From Eublepharis macularius (Eukaryota > Chordata > Lepidosauria > Squamata > Eublepharidae): a stretch of 64,000 nucleotides of DNA. The notes under the pieces are model-generated. The model had not been told where the DNA came from. It saw only the letters and a list, made by a program, of their open reading frames with translations, and ran no database searches. Positions 1 through 23,240 of this stretch are shown piece by piece (position 1 is the stretch's first letter; every line of letters begins with the position of its first letter). The translations under genes were made by a program, and so were the position numbers. The stretch lies in the NCBI RefSeq assembly GCF_028583425.1, contig NC_072807.1:36461001-36525000 (forward strand). Reading direction: 5' to 3'.

Positions 1-78
1 ATGAAAATCCAGCATTTTGTGCCTTCTGGGGATAACATATCTGCTCAGGGCCCAATGGATCCTCCTATTTCATATGAC

Positions 79-338
79 CAGGACTTTTTTTCTTGGAAAA
101 GTGGTGGTGGAACTCAGTGGGTTGCCCTCAGAGAAAATGGTCACATGGACGGTGGCCCCGCCCCCTGATCTCCAGACAGAGGGGAGTTTAGATTGCTCTC
201 CGCGCCGCTGAGCGGTGCGGAGGGCCATCTCAACTCCCCTCTGTCTGGAGATCAGGGGGCGGGGCCACCGTCCATGTGACCATTTTCAAGAGATTCCGGA
301 ACTCCGTTCTACCGCGTTCCTGCTGAAAAAAAGCCCTG
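79..338 (+). mobile_element. Non-autonomous hAT element, family A
   Basis: Ends CAGGACTTTTTTTC and AAAAAAAGCCCTG are flanked by a perfect 8-bp target duplication, CATATGAC (71-78, 339-346). The interior is a palindrome of ACTCCCCTCTGTCTGGAGAT. The 8-bp duplication and CAGGG ends are hAT hallmarks. Confidence 0.85.
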
Positions 339-351
339 CATATGACACACT

Positions 352-470
352 GAGAAGGTTTGATTCTCCTCCACTTGAAGCCAGCTGAGTGACCTTGGGT
401 CAGTCAGTCACAGCTTCTCAGAGCTCTCTCAGCCCCACCCACCTCACAGGGTGATTGTTGTTTGTGCAGT
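352..470 (+). mobile_element. tRNA-derived SINE, 5'-truncated
   Basis: Starts inside the head and carries the CCACCCACCTCACAGGGTGA body of the 872 copy. Confidence 0.6.
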
Positions 471-871
471 AAAAATGACTGAGGTCATGACAGAGTTGGC
501 TCTGCCAGCCTTGTCTTATCACGTCTAATTTATTTCAGGGCAATCTGCCTGTCTTGTGTCTTGTTTTGAAACGAATGTGAAGAAAAATAGGAGGGAACAT
601 GACGGATGCTCTTCTACAGCAAAACTATAGTGTGATCTAATATTCCATTAGATAATAGATAGAGATGAAAAACAGACACTCTCCAGTCCAACCATTTGCG
701 CACAGATGCAAAGGAGTATATGAAAAGCATCCACGTGACATGACTGCAGGAAACACACAGACTTCAGATTTTGTCAGAGAATATTTCTTTCTTGCTACCA
801 CATTCTCTGGAAGTCTGACGGACAGGTATTATTTTTAATATTTGGGGATGGGTGGAAGTCATATCCTACAT

Positions 872-1153
872 GAGCCAGTTTGGTGTAGTGGTTAAGAGCG
901 TGGGACTCTAATCTGGAGAACCGGGTTTGATTCCCCACTCCTCCACTTGAAGCCAGCTGGGTGACCTTGGGTCAGTCACAGCTCTCTCAGAGCTCTCTCA
1001 GCCCCACCCACCTCACAGGGTGATTGTAGTTGTGGGGATAATAATAACACACTTTGTAAACTGCTCTGAGTGGACATTAAGTTGTCCTGAAGGGCGGTAT
1101 ATAAATCGAATGTTATTATTATCATTATTATTATCATTATTATTATTATTATA
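872..1153 (+). mobile_element. tRNA-derived SINE (full copy)
   Basis: tRNA-like head with A box (TGGTGTAGTGGTTAAGAGCG) and B box (GGTTTGATTCC), body with CACCTCACAGGGTGATTG, tail TGTCCTGAAGGGCGGTATAT and (ATT)n. Confidence 0.8.
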
Positions 1154-1345
1154 CATGTGAACACATGAAGCTGCCTTATATTGAGCCAGACTGTTGCTCT
1201 ATCACGGCCAGTCTTGTCTGTTCTGACAGGCAGCAGTTTTTTCACGTCTCTACCAAACCATTTAAATGAAGACCCTGGGGATCGAACCTGGCATCTTCTG
1301 CATCCAAAGCAGATGCTCTTCCACTGAGCCACAGCCCCATCCTGC
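1154..1345 (-). mobile_element. tRNA-Ala-like SINE (reverse)
   Basis: The minus strand has GCTGTGGCTCAGTGGAAGAG and GGTTCGATCCC (A and B boxes) and ends AAGGCAGCTTCATGTGTTCA. A related head is at 9344. Confidence 0.7.
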
Positions 1346-1559
1346 TCTTCTATGAAAAACAGCATGCAAAGCCTTGCATTACAAGAACGGACACACAAGT
1401 TAATGCAACCAGCTAGCCCTGGTTGTTCTTATAAATGGTCTCTTTCTATTAGTTAACTCGGGTGGGAGGAGGCTGTCGCAGTGTTTCTGCTTTTGGGCTT
1501 CCTAGAGGCAGCTGGTTGGTCATTGTGTGAACAGAGTGGTGGACTAGATGGGCCTTTGG

Positions 1560-2007
1560 CAGGGGTCATTTCGTAGAAAAAGAGCTGGAGGAACTCATCA
1601 GCATAACTTATTAGCATAATCTATTAGCATATGCCACACCCCTTGCCATCATCAGGAGTGTGTCATTAGCATAACTGATTTGCATGTGCCACACCCCCTG
1701 ACATCACCTATCCTGGCTGTTTTGGACCCAATCCTGGCCATTCAGGGCTGAAATTGGGCCCAAAATGGCACAAAGGGGCTGAAAAAGGCTGAAAAGGGGC
1801 CCAAAATGGTCAGGATCGGGCCGCTGCTGAGTGGGAGAGTGATCCACCACCTGTTAGAGGCCTGATCCGGGCCATTTCAGCCCCAATCCAGGCTGAAACG
1901 GGCCCAAAATGGCTGAGAGCCAGGTGGGCGGGGCCACCTGACATGTGACCTCTTTGGGGAACTGCCGGAACTGCGTTCCTGCGCGTTCCCCCTCGAAATG
2001 AGCCCTG
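1560..2007 (+). mobile_element. Non-autonomous hAT element, family B
   Basis: CAGGGGTCATTTCGTAG to CGAAATGAGCCCTG; flanking octamers GCCTTTGG and GTCTTTGG differ at one base. The left part carries repeated TTAGCATAA words. Confidence 0.82.
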
Positions 2008-2209
2008 GTCTTTGGTTTGACCTGGCATACGTCTTCTTATGTTCTCCCTCCTGCTCATCTGTTGTTCTTGCATACCCATATGGTCCCCCCTGCTCCGTAA
2101 CTACCCCTGCTGCTGCCCCTGATTTGGGAGTGCCCAGGGAGGTGCCCAGCCTGCTTTGTTTCTTTTACCCTCATGGTTTGGGTGCCCAGGGGTGTGACAC
2201 CAAGGCAGA

Positions 2210-2475
2210 CAGCTGCTGTAGCATAGTGGTTAAGTGGCTGGGCTCTGAGCCAGCACTCTGCTGGTTCAACCCCTGTTACTGCCATGAACTCTGTAGTTGG
2301 CCTTGGGTGCGCCACTCCTCTAAGCCCCAGCTCCCCAGCTATATTGTGGGGTAATAATAACTCTGACTAACAATGACTTTGTTCACTGCTCTGAGCGTGG
2401 ACTAATCTGTCCAGAAGAGCGGATGGTTATTATTATTATTATTATTTGTCCACATGGTTATTATTATTATTATTG
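2210..2475 (+). mobile_element. tRNA-derived SINE, second subfamily
   Basis: TAGCATAGTGGTTAAGTGGC head, CTGCTGGTTCAACCCC B box, GACTTTGTTCACTGCTCTGA tail region, then (ATT)n. Confidence 0.7.
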
Positions 2476-3560
2476 ATGTACATTCCTGAGCTCAGACTTA
2501 CCTAAATGTTCTTTCCCCCACTGAATTGCAAAGAAGGAATGTTGCAAATTAAAAACAAAAGATGGATGGGTCTGGCTGACAAAGTGCTAATTGGACAGGA
2601 CAGTCGCCAGGCCGGCCCATCTATCCATTGGATGAGCAGAATGTTTATCCTGTGTGCTGCTGATCCGCTTTCACTGTTGCAACGCTGAATCAAGGCACCT
2701 GATCTGTCCTCTAAACCAGCCGAAAAATTTATGTTAAGACAATCCCATCTACTCCTGAGCAATACCTGAAGAGCCCACCCATGCTTGAACCCCATTGGCC
2801 CCTTGAATCACCTGATCTCTGCAGAACCATTCTGCAGTACTTCAGGCCACAGACTGATGGCGCCAAAGGGCAGAACAGAGTAGGTCAGTCGCTCCATCCT
2901 CGCTGCCCATCGCAGAAGCAGAGAGAGTATCTTGGGTCCTGCTCCTCCAACTCATTTTGGGTTCTTTTTGTGGATTCAGGAAAGGAATTATCCAGGTTAT
3001 GGCTCTGGGGCCCAACGACCTTCTTCTTCATTTTCCCGACAGCCAATGGGCCATTATGTATGATGCTACTATTAAGTGTGACAGCCTGAGCCACTGGAGA
3101 GAGGGCGGGATAAAATTGTGCTCGATACAGTTTGCTTATTTATTTGTCCACGAGCATCTTTTCCAACCTGTGGAGACGTGCACCAATAAAGGCCCTGCAA
3201 TCTCTTCTCCCCAGGCCGGTATCGACTGGTGCTATTGTGGAGACTGTGGGGGAGTTAATGACATGTTTAGAGCATCTCATGGTCTGATGGCCACTCTGGC
3301 CTCCTAATCAATGAGCCATTACCAGCTTTTATCTTTCGTTTTCAGCAGTTTTGCTTTGTGGGAAGTTTTTATTATAGAGGCCGCGCGCAGCTGGCAGTAC
3401 CACGAGGCTGCAGCCCCTTGGGAGATTTATGAGGATGCAAAGAAACAGCTTATCCTCTGTTCACAGGCCTGAATAAGCTGTTGTGGAAGCTACTAGCTAG
3501 TTATAGTTGCTGGCCCATCAGGGCTTAGAGAAACATTCTGGGTTTGCCACTGGCTTTAAA
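2476..3560. other. Unique sequence, no gene seen
   Basis: Several short open frames, none with a recognisable domain or codon pattern; no clear repeat. Confidence 0.4.
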
Positions 3561-3577
3561 CTGAAGCAGTGCGTTGC

Positions 3578-4290
3578 ATACTATGCAGGAATGCCATGAG
3601 AAATGGCATCCCTGTGTCTCTCTCTGTAACACATAGGATCAATTGCGTGCAACTCAGGGATGCCACCAAAATGGCATCCCTGTGTCAGACTCTAAGCCAC
3701 AGGATCCATTGCAAGCAATGGAGTGATACCACCCCAAATGGCACCCCTGTGTCTGGCTCTGTAACACATAGGATCACTTGCGTGCAACTCAGGGATGCCA
3801 CCAAAATGGCATCCCTGTGTCAGACTCGTAAGCCACAGCATCTATTGCAAGCAATGGAGGGATACCACCCCAAATGGCATCCCTGTGTCTGGCTCTGTAA
3901 CACATAGGATCACTTGCATGCAACTCAGGGATGCCACCAAAATGGCATCCCTGTGTCAGTCTCTGTAAGCCACAGGATCTATTGCAAGCAATGGAGGGAT
4001 ACCACCCCAAATGGCATCCCTGTGTCAGGCTATGTAATGCACAAAATCACTTCCATGCAACTCAGGGATGCCACCAAAATGGCATCCCTGTGTCTGGCTC
4101 TGTAACACATAGGCTCGCTTGCATGCAACTCAGGGATGCCACCAAAATGGCATCCCTGTGTCAGATTCTGTAAGTCACAGGATCCATTGCAAGCAATGGA
4201 GGGATACCACCCCAAAAGGCATCCCTGTGTCAGGCTCTGTAATGCACAAAATCACTTCCATACAACCCAGGGATGCCACCAAAATGTATG
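3578..4290. repeat. Dimeric tandem satellite, ~68-bp units in ~136-bp dimers
   Basis: The word GCAACTCAGGGATGCCACC recurs at spacings of 135, 136, 137, 68 and 137 bp. Two diverged ~68-bp units alternate: B with that word and A with GCAATGGAGGGATACCACCCC. One A unit is missing between two B units near 4060-4127. Open frames across it are periodic and out of phase, so not coding. Confidence 0.85.
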
Positions 4291-5150
4291 TTGGGAGACG
4301 TGTATGAGTAAAGGAGGATAGCGCATGCCACAAGAGCATGACATTATTAATGTGCCCCAGGGCACATTACGTGCCCCACAGCACATGTGTGTGGCTTCCT
4401 GCCTCTGATTTACAAGGAAGAAGATGTGAAATTCTATCCACTACTGAAATGCCAAAGGATCAATATGGGACTCTGGGAGGAATCAGTTTATTTTAGAGGA
4501 GCAAATGGCAGCAACAGGACAGGAAAGGGGTCTAATATAGCCCTGAAATGAGAAGGATACGACCAAACACAACAGGGCCAAGAAAGTCCAGGAGTCGTTT
4601 TGTCTCCCTAGATTCGCCTCTTTAGAGTTGCAGAAGAGTTTTTGGCCTGAGGCCAACCATCTTGGGTTGCAGTTAAGAACTGTGAGTGCTACAAAGTTGA
4701 TTATGTTGATGTTTGATGCTTGGGCTGTCGTGCGTGATTCAGAGGAGAGGGAAAAGCAAACCACGCTTCTATTTTTCTGACTATGGAGCTCTCTTGAGTA
4801 AACACTTTTTGCCTTTTCTGAGGGCGCATTGACACCAGATGGTTTCAGAGGATATATTTAAGCTTACCAACCTCAAGGTAGGGTCTGAAGTTCTGGAATT
4901 ATAACTAATATCCAGAGAGACTACAGAGATCAGTTCTCCTGGAGGAAATGGCAGCTACGGAAGATGGTCTCCATGGTGCACCATAGAGTCTAGGAGAAAT
5001 GGAAGTCCTAGAGCGACATCACATCCCAGCTGAGTTCCTTCCCACCCCCAAACTCTGTCCTCCCCAGGCACCATCCCTGTCTCCAAAAATTTCCTAAGCT
5101 GAAGTTGGCAAGTGTAGGTATATCTCAAGCAAAATTTGTGCCTGTTGACA
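4291..5150. other. No gene seen
   Basis: Unique-looking sequence between the satellite and the 5.2-kb transposon; I find no CIB2 exon 2 here. Confidence 0.4.
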
Positions 5151-5157
5151 GTGATCA

Positions 5158-6070
5158 TGGGCATGAACCCCCCCCCCCAAGAACCACATGATTCATGGTT
5201 CATAGCATTCCACGGAACATCGAACCACGAACTTCTGACTTTTCCCCAGTTCGTGGTTCATGGTTTGTGGTGTTTCAACCTCCCTGCACCGGCTGCTGAA
5301 GCTGGTGTGGGGCTGGGCAGCAGGAGAACTGAGCTATCAGTTTCACAGACCCTGCTCCGGTTTCAGCCTATGGGCTGAACCCAGCACTGGGTCTGTGAAA
5401 CTGACAGCCTCTTTCTCTTGCTGCCAGAGTGGCAGGAGAAAGGGGCTGTCAGTTTCACAGACCCTGCACTGGGTTCAGCCATGGGGGTCTGTGAAACCGA
5501 CAGCCTCTTTTCCTGCTGCCAGAGCGGCGGGAGAAAGGGGCTGTCAGTTTCACAGACCCCGCACTGGGTTCAGCCGTGGGGTCTGTAAAACTGACAGCCT
5601 CTTTCTCCTGCTGCCCAGGCTGTCTGTTTTACAGACCCCGCACCGGTTCCAGTGCGGGGTCTGTGAAACGGACAGCCCGGACAGCAGGAAAAGAGGCTGT
5701 CAGTTTTACAGACCCCGCACCGGTTCCAGCGCGGGGTCTGTGAAACGGACAGCCCAGACAGCAGGAAAAGAGGCTGTCCGTTTCACAGACCCCCGCGCCG
5801 GTTTCAGCCCATCGGCTGAACCCAGCACAGGGTCTGTGAAACTGACAGCCCCTTTCTCCTGCTCAGGGGTTTCACAGACCCCGTGCTGGGTTCAGCCGAT
5901 GGGCTGAAACTGGTGCAGGGTCTGTGAAACTCCAAACCGGCCATGGAATGGCTGGAAAAATTCGTTTGTATCGTAAAAACGCGTTCCCATGGAACGCGTG
6001 TTTCGGTGCAAACGAACCAGACATTCCATACAGAATTTTGTTCCGTGGTTCGTTTCATGCCCATCTCTAG
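5158..6070. mobile_element. DNA transposon with 6-bp target duplication and palindromic minisatellite core
   Basis: Left end TGGGCATGAAC and right end GCCCATCTCTAG are flanked by TGATCA on both sides (5152-5157, 6071-6076). The centre (~5330-5935) is an array of direct and inverted copies of a ~55-bp GC-rich unit containing TTTCACAGACCC. Related elements at 54260 and 61409 share the ends. Confidence 0.75.
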
Positions 6071-6434
6071 TGATCATTGCTTTGATTATGAATGGGCCTT
6101 GATTCCAAGTCCGACTGCTGGCCCATCTAACTATGTTGCCTGCTCTGATTGACAAGACTTCTTCAGGGTCTCAGGCTGAGCACATTCTTCAAAATGAATC
6201 TCTGAACTGGAGATCTCTGAACTGGAGGTGGACTGAAACTTTTTTTTGCATGCCAAGCAGACACTCTACCATTTTCATAGCTCTTCTCATGCTCAGGGTT
6301 GTTGATTTTGTTGACCTTGGTTCTAAACACAGATGGGCATAAAGCAATAAACTTTTTGCAAGTCTCTTGTTAAAGAGAGAAATGCAATAGTTATTTACAT
6401 ATTCTCTCTTTTGTGTGTACGTGCTTGGTTACAG

Positions 6435-17813
<11,379 letters not shown>

Positions 17814-19129
17814 AAATGCTGGGTGAGCCACTGGATTGAACTAGACATCTGTCCTGCCTCTTCGAATCTCAGGCACTTTGACTGGCTTCTGTGGTCCACT
17901 AGGGAATCTCTGAATTCTGCAGCAGAGACTAAAGGAATTGTGGACTTCTGATTTCCAAGATCTTTGGGCTACCTATGGATTTTGTGTTTTTGTGGGGGGG
18001 GGGATATCTTCACAGTCGGCCAGCAATGTTGTCTTAGAAAAGTTGTTGGGTTGTTATTTTTTTAACCAGAGAAAGTGCTATTCAATGTGTCTCCTTGTGA
18101 TTTTTATATTTGTAAAGATTTGATAGCCTATTGTCCCTCAAAGCAAAAAAAAAAGAGAGAGAGAGAGAGATCTACAAGATACGCTGACTCTCCCAGATGT
18201 TAATTGATCAAGAACACTGGCCGTAAAAGGAATTGCTCTCCATTGTTGCATAGCACCGATGAAGGTCTGTTCAGAGCACTCGGTAGCTATCGATCAATAT
18301 CAATCAAGATGACATTTATAGACTGGCTGTGTGCTGAGTCTGCCCTATGGATCAGGTCAGGTCACTGGCTTAGGTGCTTAAAGCAACCAGTGCTGTACGG
18401 ATGCTCCATGAAACTTGAAATCTTTTCCTTTTCTACGTCGTTTGCAGATGAGGTCAATTTCTCCTCTAAACAGACTCTGAATTGTGTCTTCAGCTGTCCA
18501 GGAGGGTCTTGTTTGTTCTCATATCCTGATCTAATTATTGTGACTGATGGCAGGAAAAAAAGAAGCAACTCAAAAGACCAAACCAAGAATATACCGATGG
18601 AGGAATCCAGGATTCTTACTATCCAGGGACTAAATGAATGTTATCTGGGTTTTTTAAAACAAAGCCAGCTATGCAATTTCCCTCATCAAATGCATGGCAA
18701 AACCGATTTGCTCTGGCACTCTTTCTCAAAAACCCAAATCGTTACTCCTTTCCAGTAATGTCTGAAAACTGGAATTTGATGACAATCACACATATAAAAG
18801 CTGTTCTCGAACAGGCTTATCGAAGGGCTCTGATACATATTTGTGGCTTCTGTATCCAAGTCATCCATAATTAAAACTTCTGGTGATTTTATTACGGTTT
18901 GTGGATTGTTGTCCTGAGTGGAAATCAAGGCATTCACCCCGTTCCCCAAATGAAGACAGGAGACCACTGTATTTGGGATAAACGGGTGAATTATTGAATT
19001 AATGGACCATCTATGTTAGCAAATGGCTCGAGCAGCTTTTAAGGACAGGTTGCAGGTCAGGGCCATGCTGCACATTACGGGTATCCCTGTGGATCAGGTT
19101 GAGCCTTCCTTGATACTTTTACTCAACCA
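17814..19129. other. CIB2 3' UTR and downstream sequence
   Basis: The 3' UTR of CIB2 must lie here. No AATAAA is seen close to the stop, only ATTAAA near 18871; a 184-codon plus frame at 18204-18758 has no recognisable content. Confidence 0.4.
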
Positions 19130-19247
19130 GGGCCAAGCTACACATGACGAATGACACTTGAACGGCAAGTGGATTGAGTGGAGGGCAAGTGAACAGGGAG
19201 GAATACACTTGCCGTTCAAGTGTCGTTCGTCATGTGTAGCTTGGCCC
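19130..19247 (+). mobile_element. 118-bp palindromic MITE (copy 3)
   Basis: Same family, same orientation of the core; flanks CCA and TCA. Confidence 0.8.
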
Positions 19248-19491
19248 TCAGAGATTCTTCTGCAGGTCTATTTGAGGTTCTTCCACACTGATGCAGGAAC
19301 AAGAACTAGCTAGAAGTCCTCCTTTTCCAATTCTCTTCTCCACCCCTCTAAAATACTTGATACACAGAACGTCAAATGACTTGCTGCCTGTCTAATAAAC
19401 TCCAGAGCCGCTTATTTCCATAAACCCAACCCACTCCTCCATTATTTTCCTTCCAAGCTCCTGCCTATTAAGAACAAATGCCCTTGACTGA

Positions 19492-19609
19492 GGGCCAAGC
19501 TACACATGACGAATGACACTTGAACGGCAAGTGGATTGAGTGGAGGGCAAGTGAACAGGGAGGAATACACTTGCCGTTCAAGTGTCATTCGTCACTTGTA
19601 GCTTGGCCC
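19492..19609 (+). mobile_element. 118-bp palindromic MITE (copy 4)
   Basis: Same family; flanks TGA and TCA. The two arms differ in one block (ACATGACG on the left, CACTTGTA on the right). Confidence 0.8.
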
Positions 19610-20063
19610 TCAGTCACACGGCCGCAGCAAGTGTCCTACTGGGCACTTGAATTTCCTAAAACTCAGGGCCCAGGTTCAGCCTCAGACCACAGCGCGAAGG
19701 GACAAAAAGTTTTCTGCCATTCTCCTGCATTGTTTCCCTGATTCAAAATGGTATGGGAATGTTATTTGTTCTGTTGTTGGGGGGCGGCTACACAGGCAGC
19801 TCTACAATGAGGCAAATCGCACTCCCTGTTATCATTTTGACTCAAGGAACAGTGCAAGAGGTAAGGCAGAAACCCCGTTCTTCCCACACTCTTCAGCCCC
19901 AATCTGAATTGGGCCCACAAACTCTCAGGAACTGACTTACCAGCAGGGAACCCACTGCAGCTGCGTGCCTGACGGGATACTCCTGTGTTGATTTGGGGTG
20001 ATGTTTTCAATTTGCAGTTTGCCACACACCCCTGCTTTTGATAGACCTTCTTGTACTTGTGTA

Positions 20064-20498
20064 CAGGGCTCATTTAGAGGGGGAACGCACCGGAACACAG
20101 TTCCGGCAGTTCCCTAAAGAGGTCAGATGTCAGGTGGCCCCGCCCACCTGACTCTCAGCCATTTTGGGCCCGTTTCAGCCTGGATTGGGGCTGAAATGGC
20201 CCGGATTGGGCCTCTGGCAAGTGGTGGATCACTCTCCCACTCAGCAGCAGCCCAATCCTGACCTTTTTGGGCCCCTTTTCGGCCATTTTCAGCCCCTTTT
20301 TGCCATTTTGGGCCCAATTTCGGCCCTGAATGGCCAGGATTGGGTCCAAAACAGCCAGGATAGGTGATGTCAGGGGGTGTGGCACATGCAAATCAGTTAT
20401 GCTAATGACACACTGCCGGTGATGTCAAGGGGCGTGGCATATGCTGATAAGTTATGCTAATGCGTTCCTCCAGCTCTTTTTCTATGAAATGACCCCTG
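20064..20498 (-). mobile_element. Non-autonomous hAT element, family B (reverse)
   Basis: Same family in reverse; perfect 8-bp duplication CTTGTGTA (20056-20063, 20499-20506). Confidence 0.85.
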
Positions 20499-20629
20499 CT
20501 TGTGTATGTTGCTGTTTTTGCATTCCTCGACGTTGATGCTTTTTGTTTTCTCAGCCCTCCTGCCAACCTTGTTTATCCTGTGCCAAGAAGTGCCAAGCCT
20601 GTCCTCTGCCCACAAAATGCAGCAACTGA

Positions 20630-20747
20630 GGGCCAAGCTACACATGACGAATGACACTTGAACGGCAAGTGGATTGAGTGGAGGGCAAGTGAACAGGGAG
20701 AAATACACTTGCCATTCAAGTGTCATTCGTCATGTGTAGCTTGGCCC
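20630..20747 (+). mobile_element. 118-bp palindromic MITE (copy 5)
   Basis: Same family; perfect 3-bp duplication TGA. Confidence 0.8.
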
Positions 20748-20912
20748 TGAGTGCTTGGTTGGTGCCACTCAGCAACCCAAACGACTAAGCTCATTTTTAA
20801 CACCACCAAACAAGCCTTCATAGACCAGCTTCATTTTCTTCCACACGCTGAAAAATCACAACCAGCCTTCATGTAACTGTATCAGATTCCTACCATCACC
20901 ACCACCCACTAT

Positions 20913-21030
20913 GGGCCAAGCTACAAGTGACGAATGACACTTGAACGGCAAGTGGATTGAGTGAAGTGCAAGTGAACAGGGAGAAATACACTTGCCGTTC
21001 AAGTGTCATTCGTCACGTGTAGCTTCGCCC
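20913..21030 (+). mobile_element. 118-bp palindromic MITE (copy 6)
   Basis: Same family; flanking TAT on both sides. Confidence 0.8.
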
Positions 21031-21580
21031 TATGTTGTGATGGAGGAAAAGAGCATTTGGATTACCTATTTCTTACCCTCTGTGGGTCTCCATCAATGGG
21101 AACAACTTACTGCAGGACACCCTTCTGGGTCAGTCTCGCATATGTTTACTCAGAAGTAAGTCTGGTTGAGTTCAATGGGCCTTGATTCTTGGTTAACGAA
21201 CACACAATGGAGGATTTTCCAGAGAATCTCTGAATTACTAGAATGTGACTCGCAGCTGCGGAAATGAATCAAGTCATTAGGAAAAACATACGTGGCTCTT
21301 CTCAAATGGGTTTTTTGCTTTCTATTAATCTCCATTTAATGTTAACATGGGGGAGGGCGACTGGAAAAACTGGACAGGGCAGAACAGTCAAGGACACGCT
21401 TCTGGCTGCTATCAACAGATTTATTCTGGCCTCTTGGATGACCTCTTTTCACTTCTAGGTTTGCTGAGACAGTCAATTTCGGAAGTCTTTTTTACGGTTG
21501 AAAAAAGCTATTAGCAAGAGGTAACCCACCCTCAGAACCAACTGTACAAATGATGATATCTCAGGGCTTTTGGTATAATG

Positions 21581-21933
21581 TTTGGTGTAGTGGTTAAGAG
21601 CGGCAGGACTCTAATCTGGAGAGCCAGGTTTGATTCCCCACTCCTCCGCTGGAAACCAGCTGGGTGACCTGGGGTGAGTCACAGCTCTCTCGGGGCCAAG
21701 CTAGTGACGAATGACACTTGAACGGCAAGTGGATTGAGTGGTGGGCAAGTGAACAGGGAGAAATACACTTGCCGTTCCAGTGTAATTCATCACTTGTAGC
21801 TTCGCCCTCAGAGCTCTCTCAGCCCCACTCACCTCACAGGGTAATTATGAAGATAACAATAATAATAACCACTCTGAGTGGGTGTTAAGTTGTCCTGAAG
21901 GGCGGTATATAAATTGAATGTTGTTGTTATTAT
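21581..21933 (+). mobile_element. tRNA-derived SINE split by a MITE
   Basis: Head and body as in the 872 copy, interrupted at 21693-21807 by a 118-bp family MITE. Confidence 0.78.
21693..21807 (+). mobile_element. 118-bp palindromic MITE (copy 7, nested in a SINE)
   Basis: A 115-bp copy interrupts a tRNA-derived SINE (21581-21933); the SINE reads CAGCTCTCTC before it and AGAGCTCTCTC after it. Confidence 0.8.
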
Positions 21934-22214
21934 TTTCTGTATTGTTTTTCTCACTACATTTCATTCTTACATCCTCAAGAGACTTTTTCTTTGCATCATA
22001 CAATGTTGACTTCTTCCTATTGGACCGTTCTAGTTTCTCAGCATCAGTTCCTGGGATACTACGGCCCTTGTATTGCATTTTGGGACAACTCCTTTTTAAA
22101 AAAGTTAGTCCATTGTTCTATTTATTTATATCCCGCTTTTGGGAATCATCCCTCAACAAGTGGCTTACAATAAGCCGAAAGGTTAAAATAACAATAATAA
22201 TTGTGCCATGGTCA

Positions 22215-22415
22215 TGTTTCCACTGACTCATGGGTGACGCCATCTACCTCAAGGGGGTTTCACAGTAAGGAATGAGCAGAATTGGTTTGCCATTGCCTGC
22301 CTCTGTCTAGTCGCCTGGACTTCCTCGGTGGTCTCCCATCCAAATACTAACCGTGTTAAAATCTGCTTAGTTCCCAAGCTCTGATGAGATGGGGCTAATC
22401 AGGGCTTATCAAGCT
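22215..22415 (-). mobile_element. 5S-rRNA-derived SINE (reverse)
   Basis: GGTCTCCCATCCAAATACTA is the reverse of the 5S rRNA B-box region, linked to TGCCATTGCCTGCCTCTG. Confidence 0.7.
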
Positions 22416-23072
22416 GCTTAAAATTGCAGCATCCAATAAAATATAAGTAAAACCCAAGGAGATCATTATTAAAGGCAAACCATTGTCCTGCACTCCACAG
22501 TGATTCCCTCCACCATTGAAGCATTTACCAGGAAGAGCTCATTTTGGCAACTCAGCTCTGACGGTGCAATCTCCGCAGGTAAACCCTGGTGTCCGTACAG
22601 TTGGAGAAACCACGTAGTTAAGGATGTAACCAGTTTGCTATACAACCCTTGAGGTTATTAAGAGAGTGGAAAGGACATATTGAAACAAGACTCGACAGTG
22701 AGGTTTGACTGTTCCCATTTGTTCAGTGATCCTAGTGAAATATATTTCAATCCTTGCTTTCTTCATCAGTTCACACAAAGATCCCAATCATAATAAAATA
22801 ATTACAAGTATACCTCCTAAAAACAAACATGATCATCCGACACAGTAGATCTATGAGCAAAGACCATTCAGCAGATAATTCAAGGAAAAGCATTTGTGGG
22901 CATGATTTCTATAGTTGAAACTGAGACTAGGAAAGGAATTGGCTGAGACTAGGAAATGATTCCAGCTAAGGAATCAGCTGGATAGTTGTAATCTACACAT
23001 GAAGCTCAGTCCTACCCTTTAGTTTTACTCTTTGCCCCCATAGGGTTGCAAAGTCACTGACAGTACTGTACT

Positions 23073-23240
23073 GAAAGCCAGTGTGGTGTCATGGTTCAAT
23101 TGTTGGACTAGGACGTGGGTTCAAATCGCAGCTCAGGTGGAGGAATAAGCCTCATTCAATCATTTAAAGGGCCTGAAGCGAATTAGAGTCCCATCTAAAG
23201 TGACAGTTTTCCCTACCTGTATTTGAGTTGTTTTGTTCCC
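23073..23240 (+). mobile_element. Degenerate Sauria-type SINE head
   Basis: GCCAGTGTGGTGTCATGG and GTTGGACTAGGACGTGGGTT resemble the tRNA-like head; the body is not clear. Confidence 0.45.

Noticed and set aside
1265-1345. Minus-strand tRNA gene
   Set aside because: It is the head of a SINE that ends in the widespread AAGGCAGCTTCATGTG tail.
3569-4307. Protein-coding repeats or CRISPR array
   Set aside because: Open frames over the tandem units change phase between dimers. The units are contiguous without spacers, and the DNA is vertebrate.
1-6400. CIB2 exons 1 and 2
   Set aside because: I searched by eye for sequences encoding DCTFF and MGNKQT and found none; they are probably left of the window.
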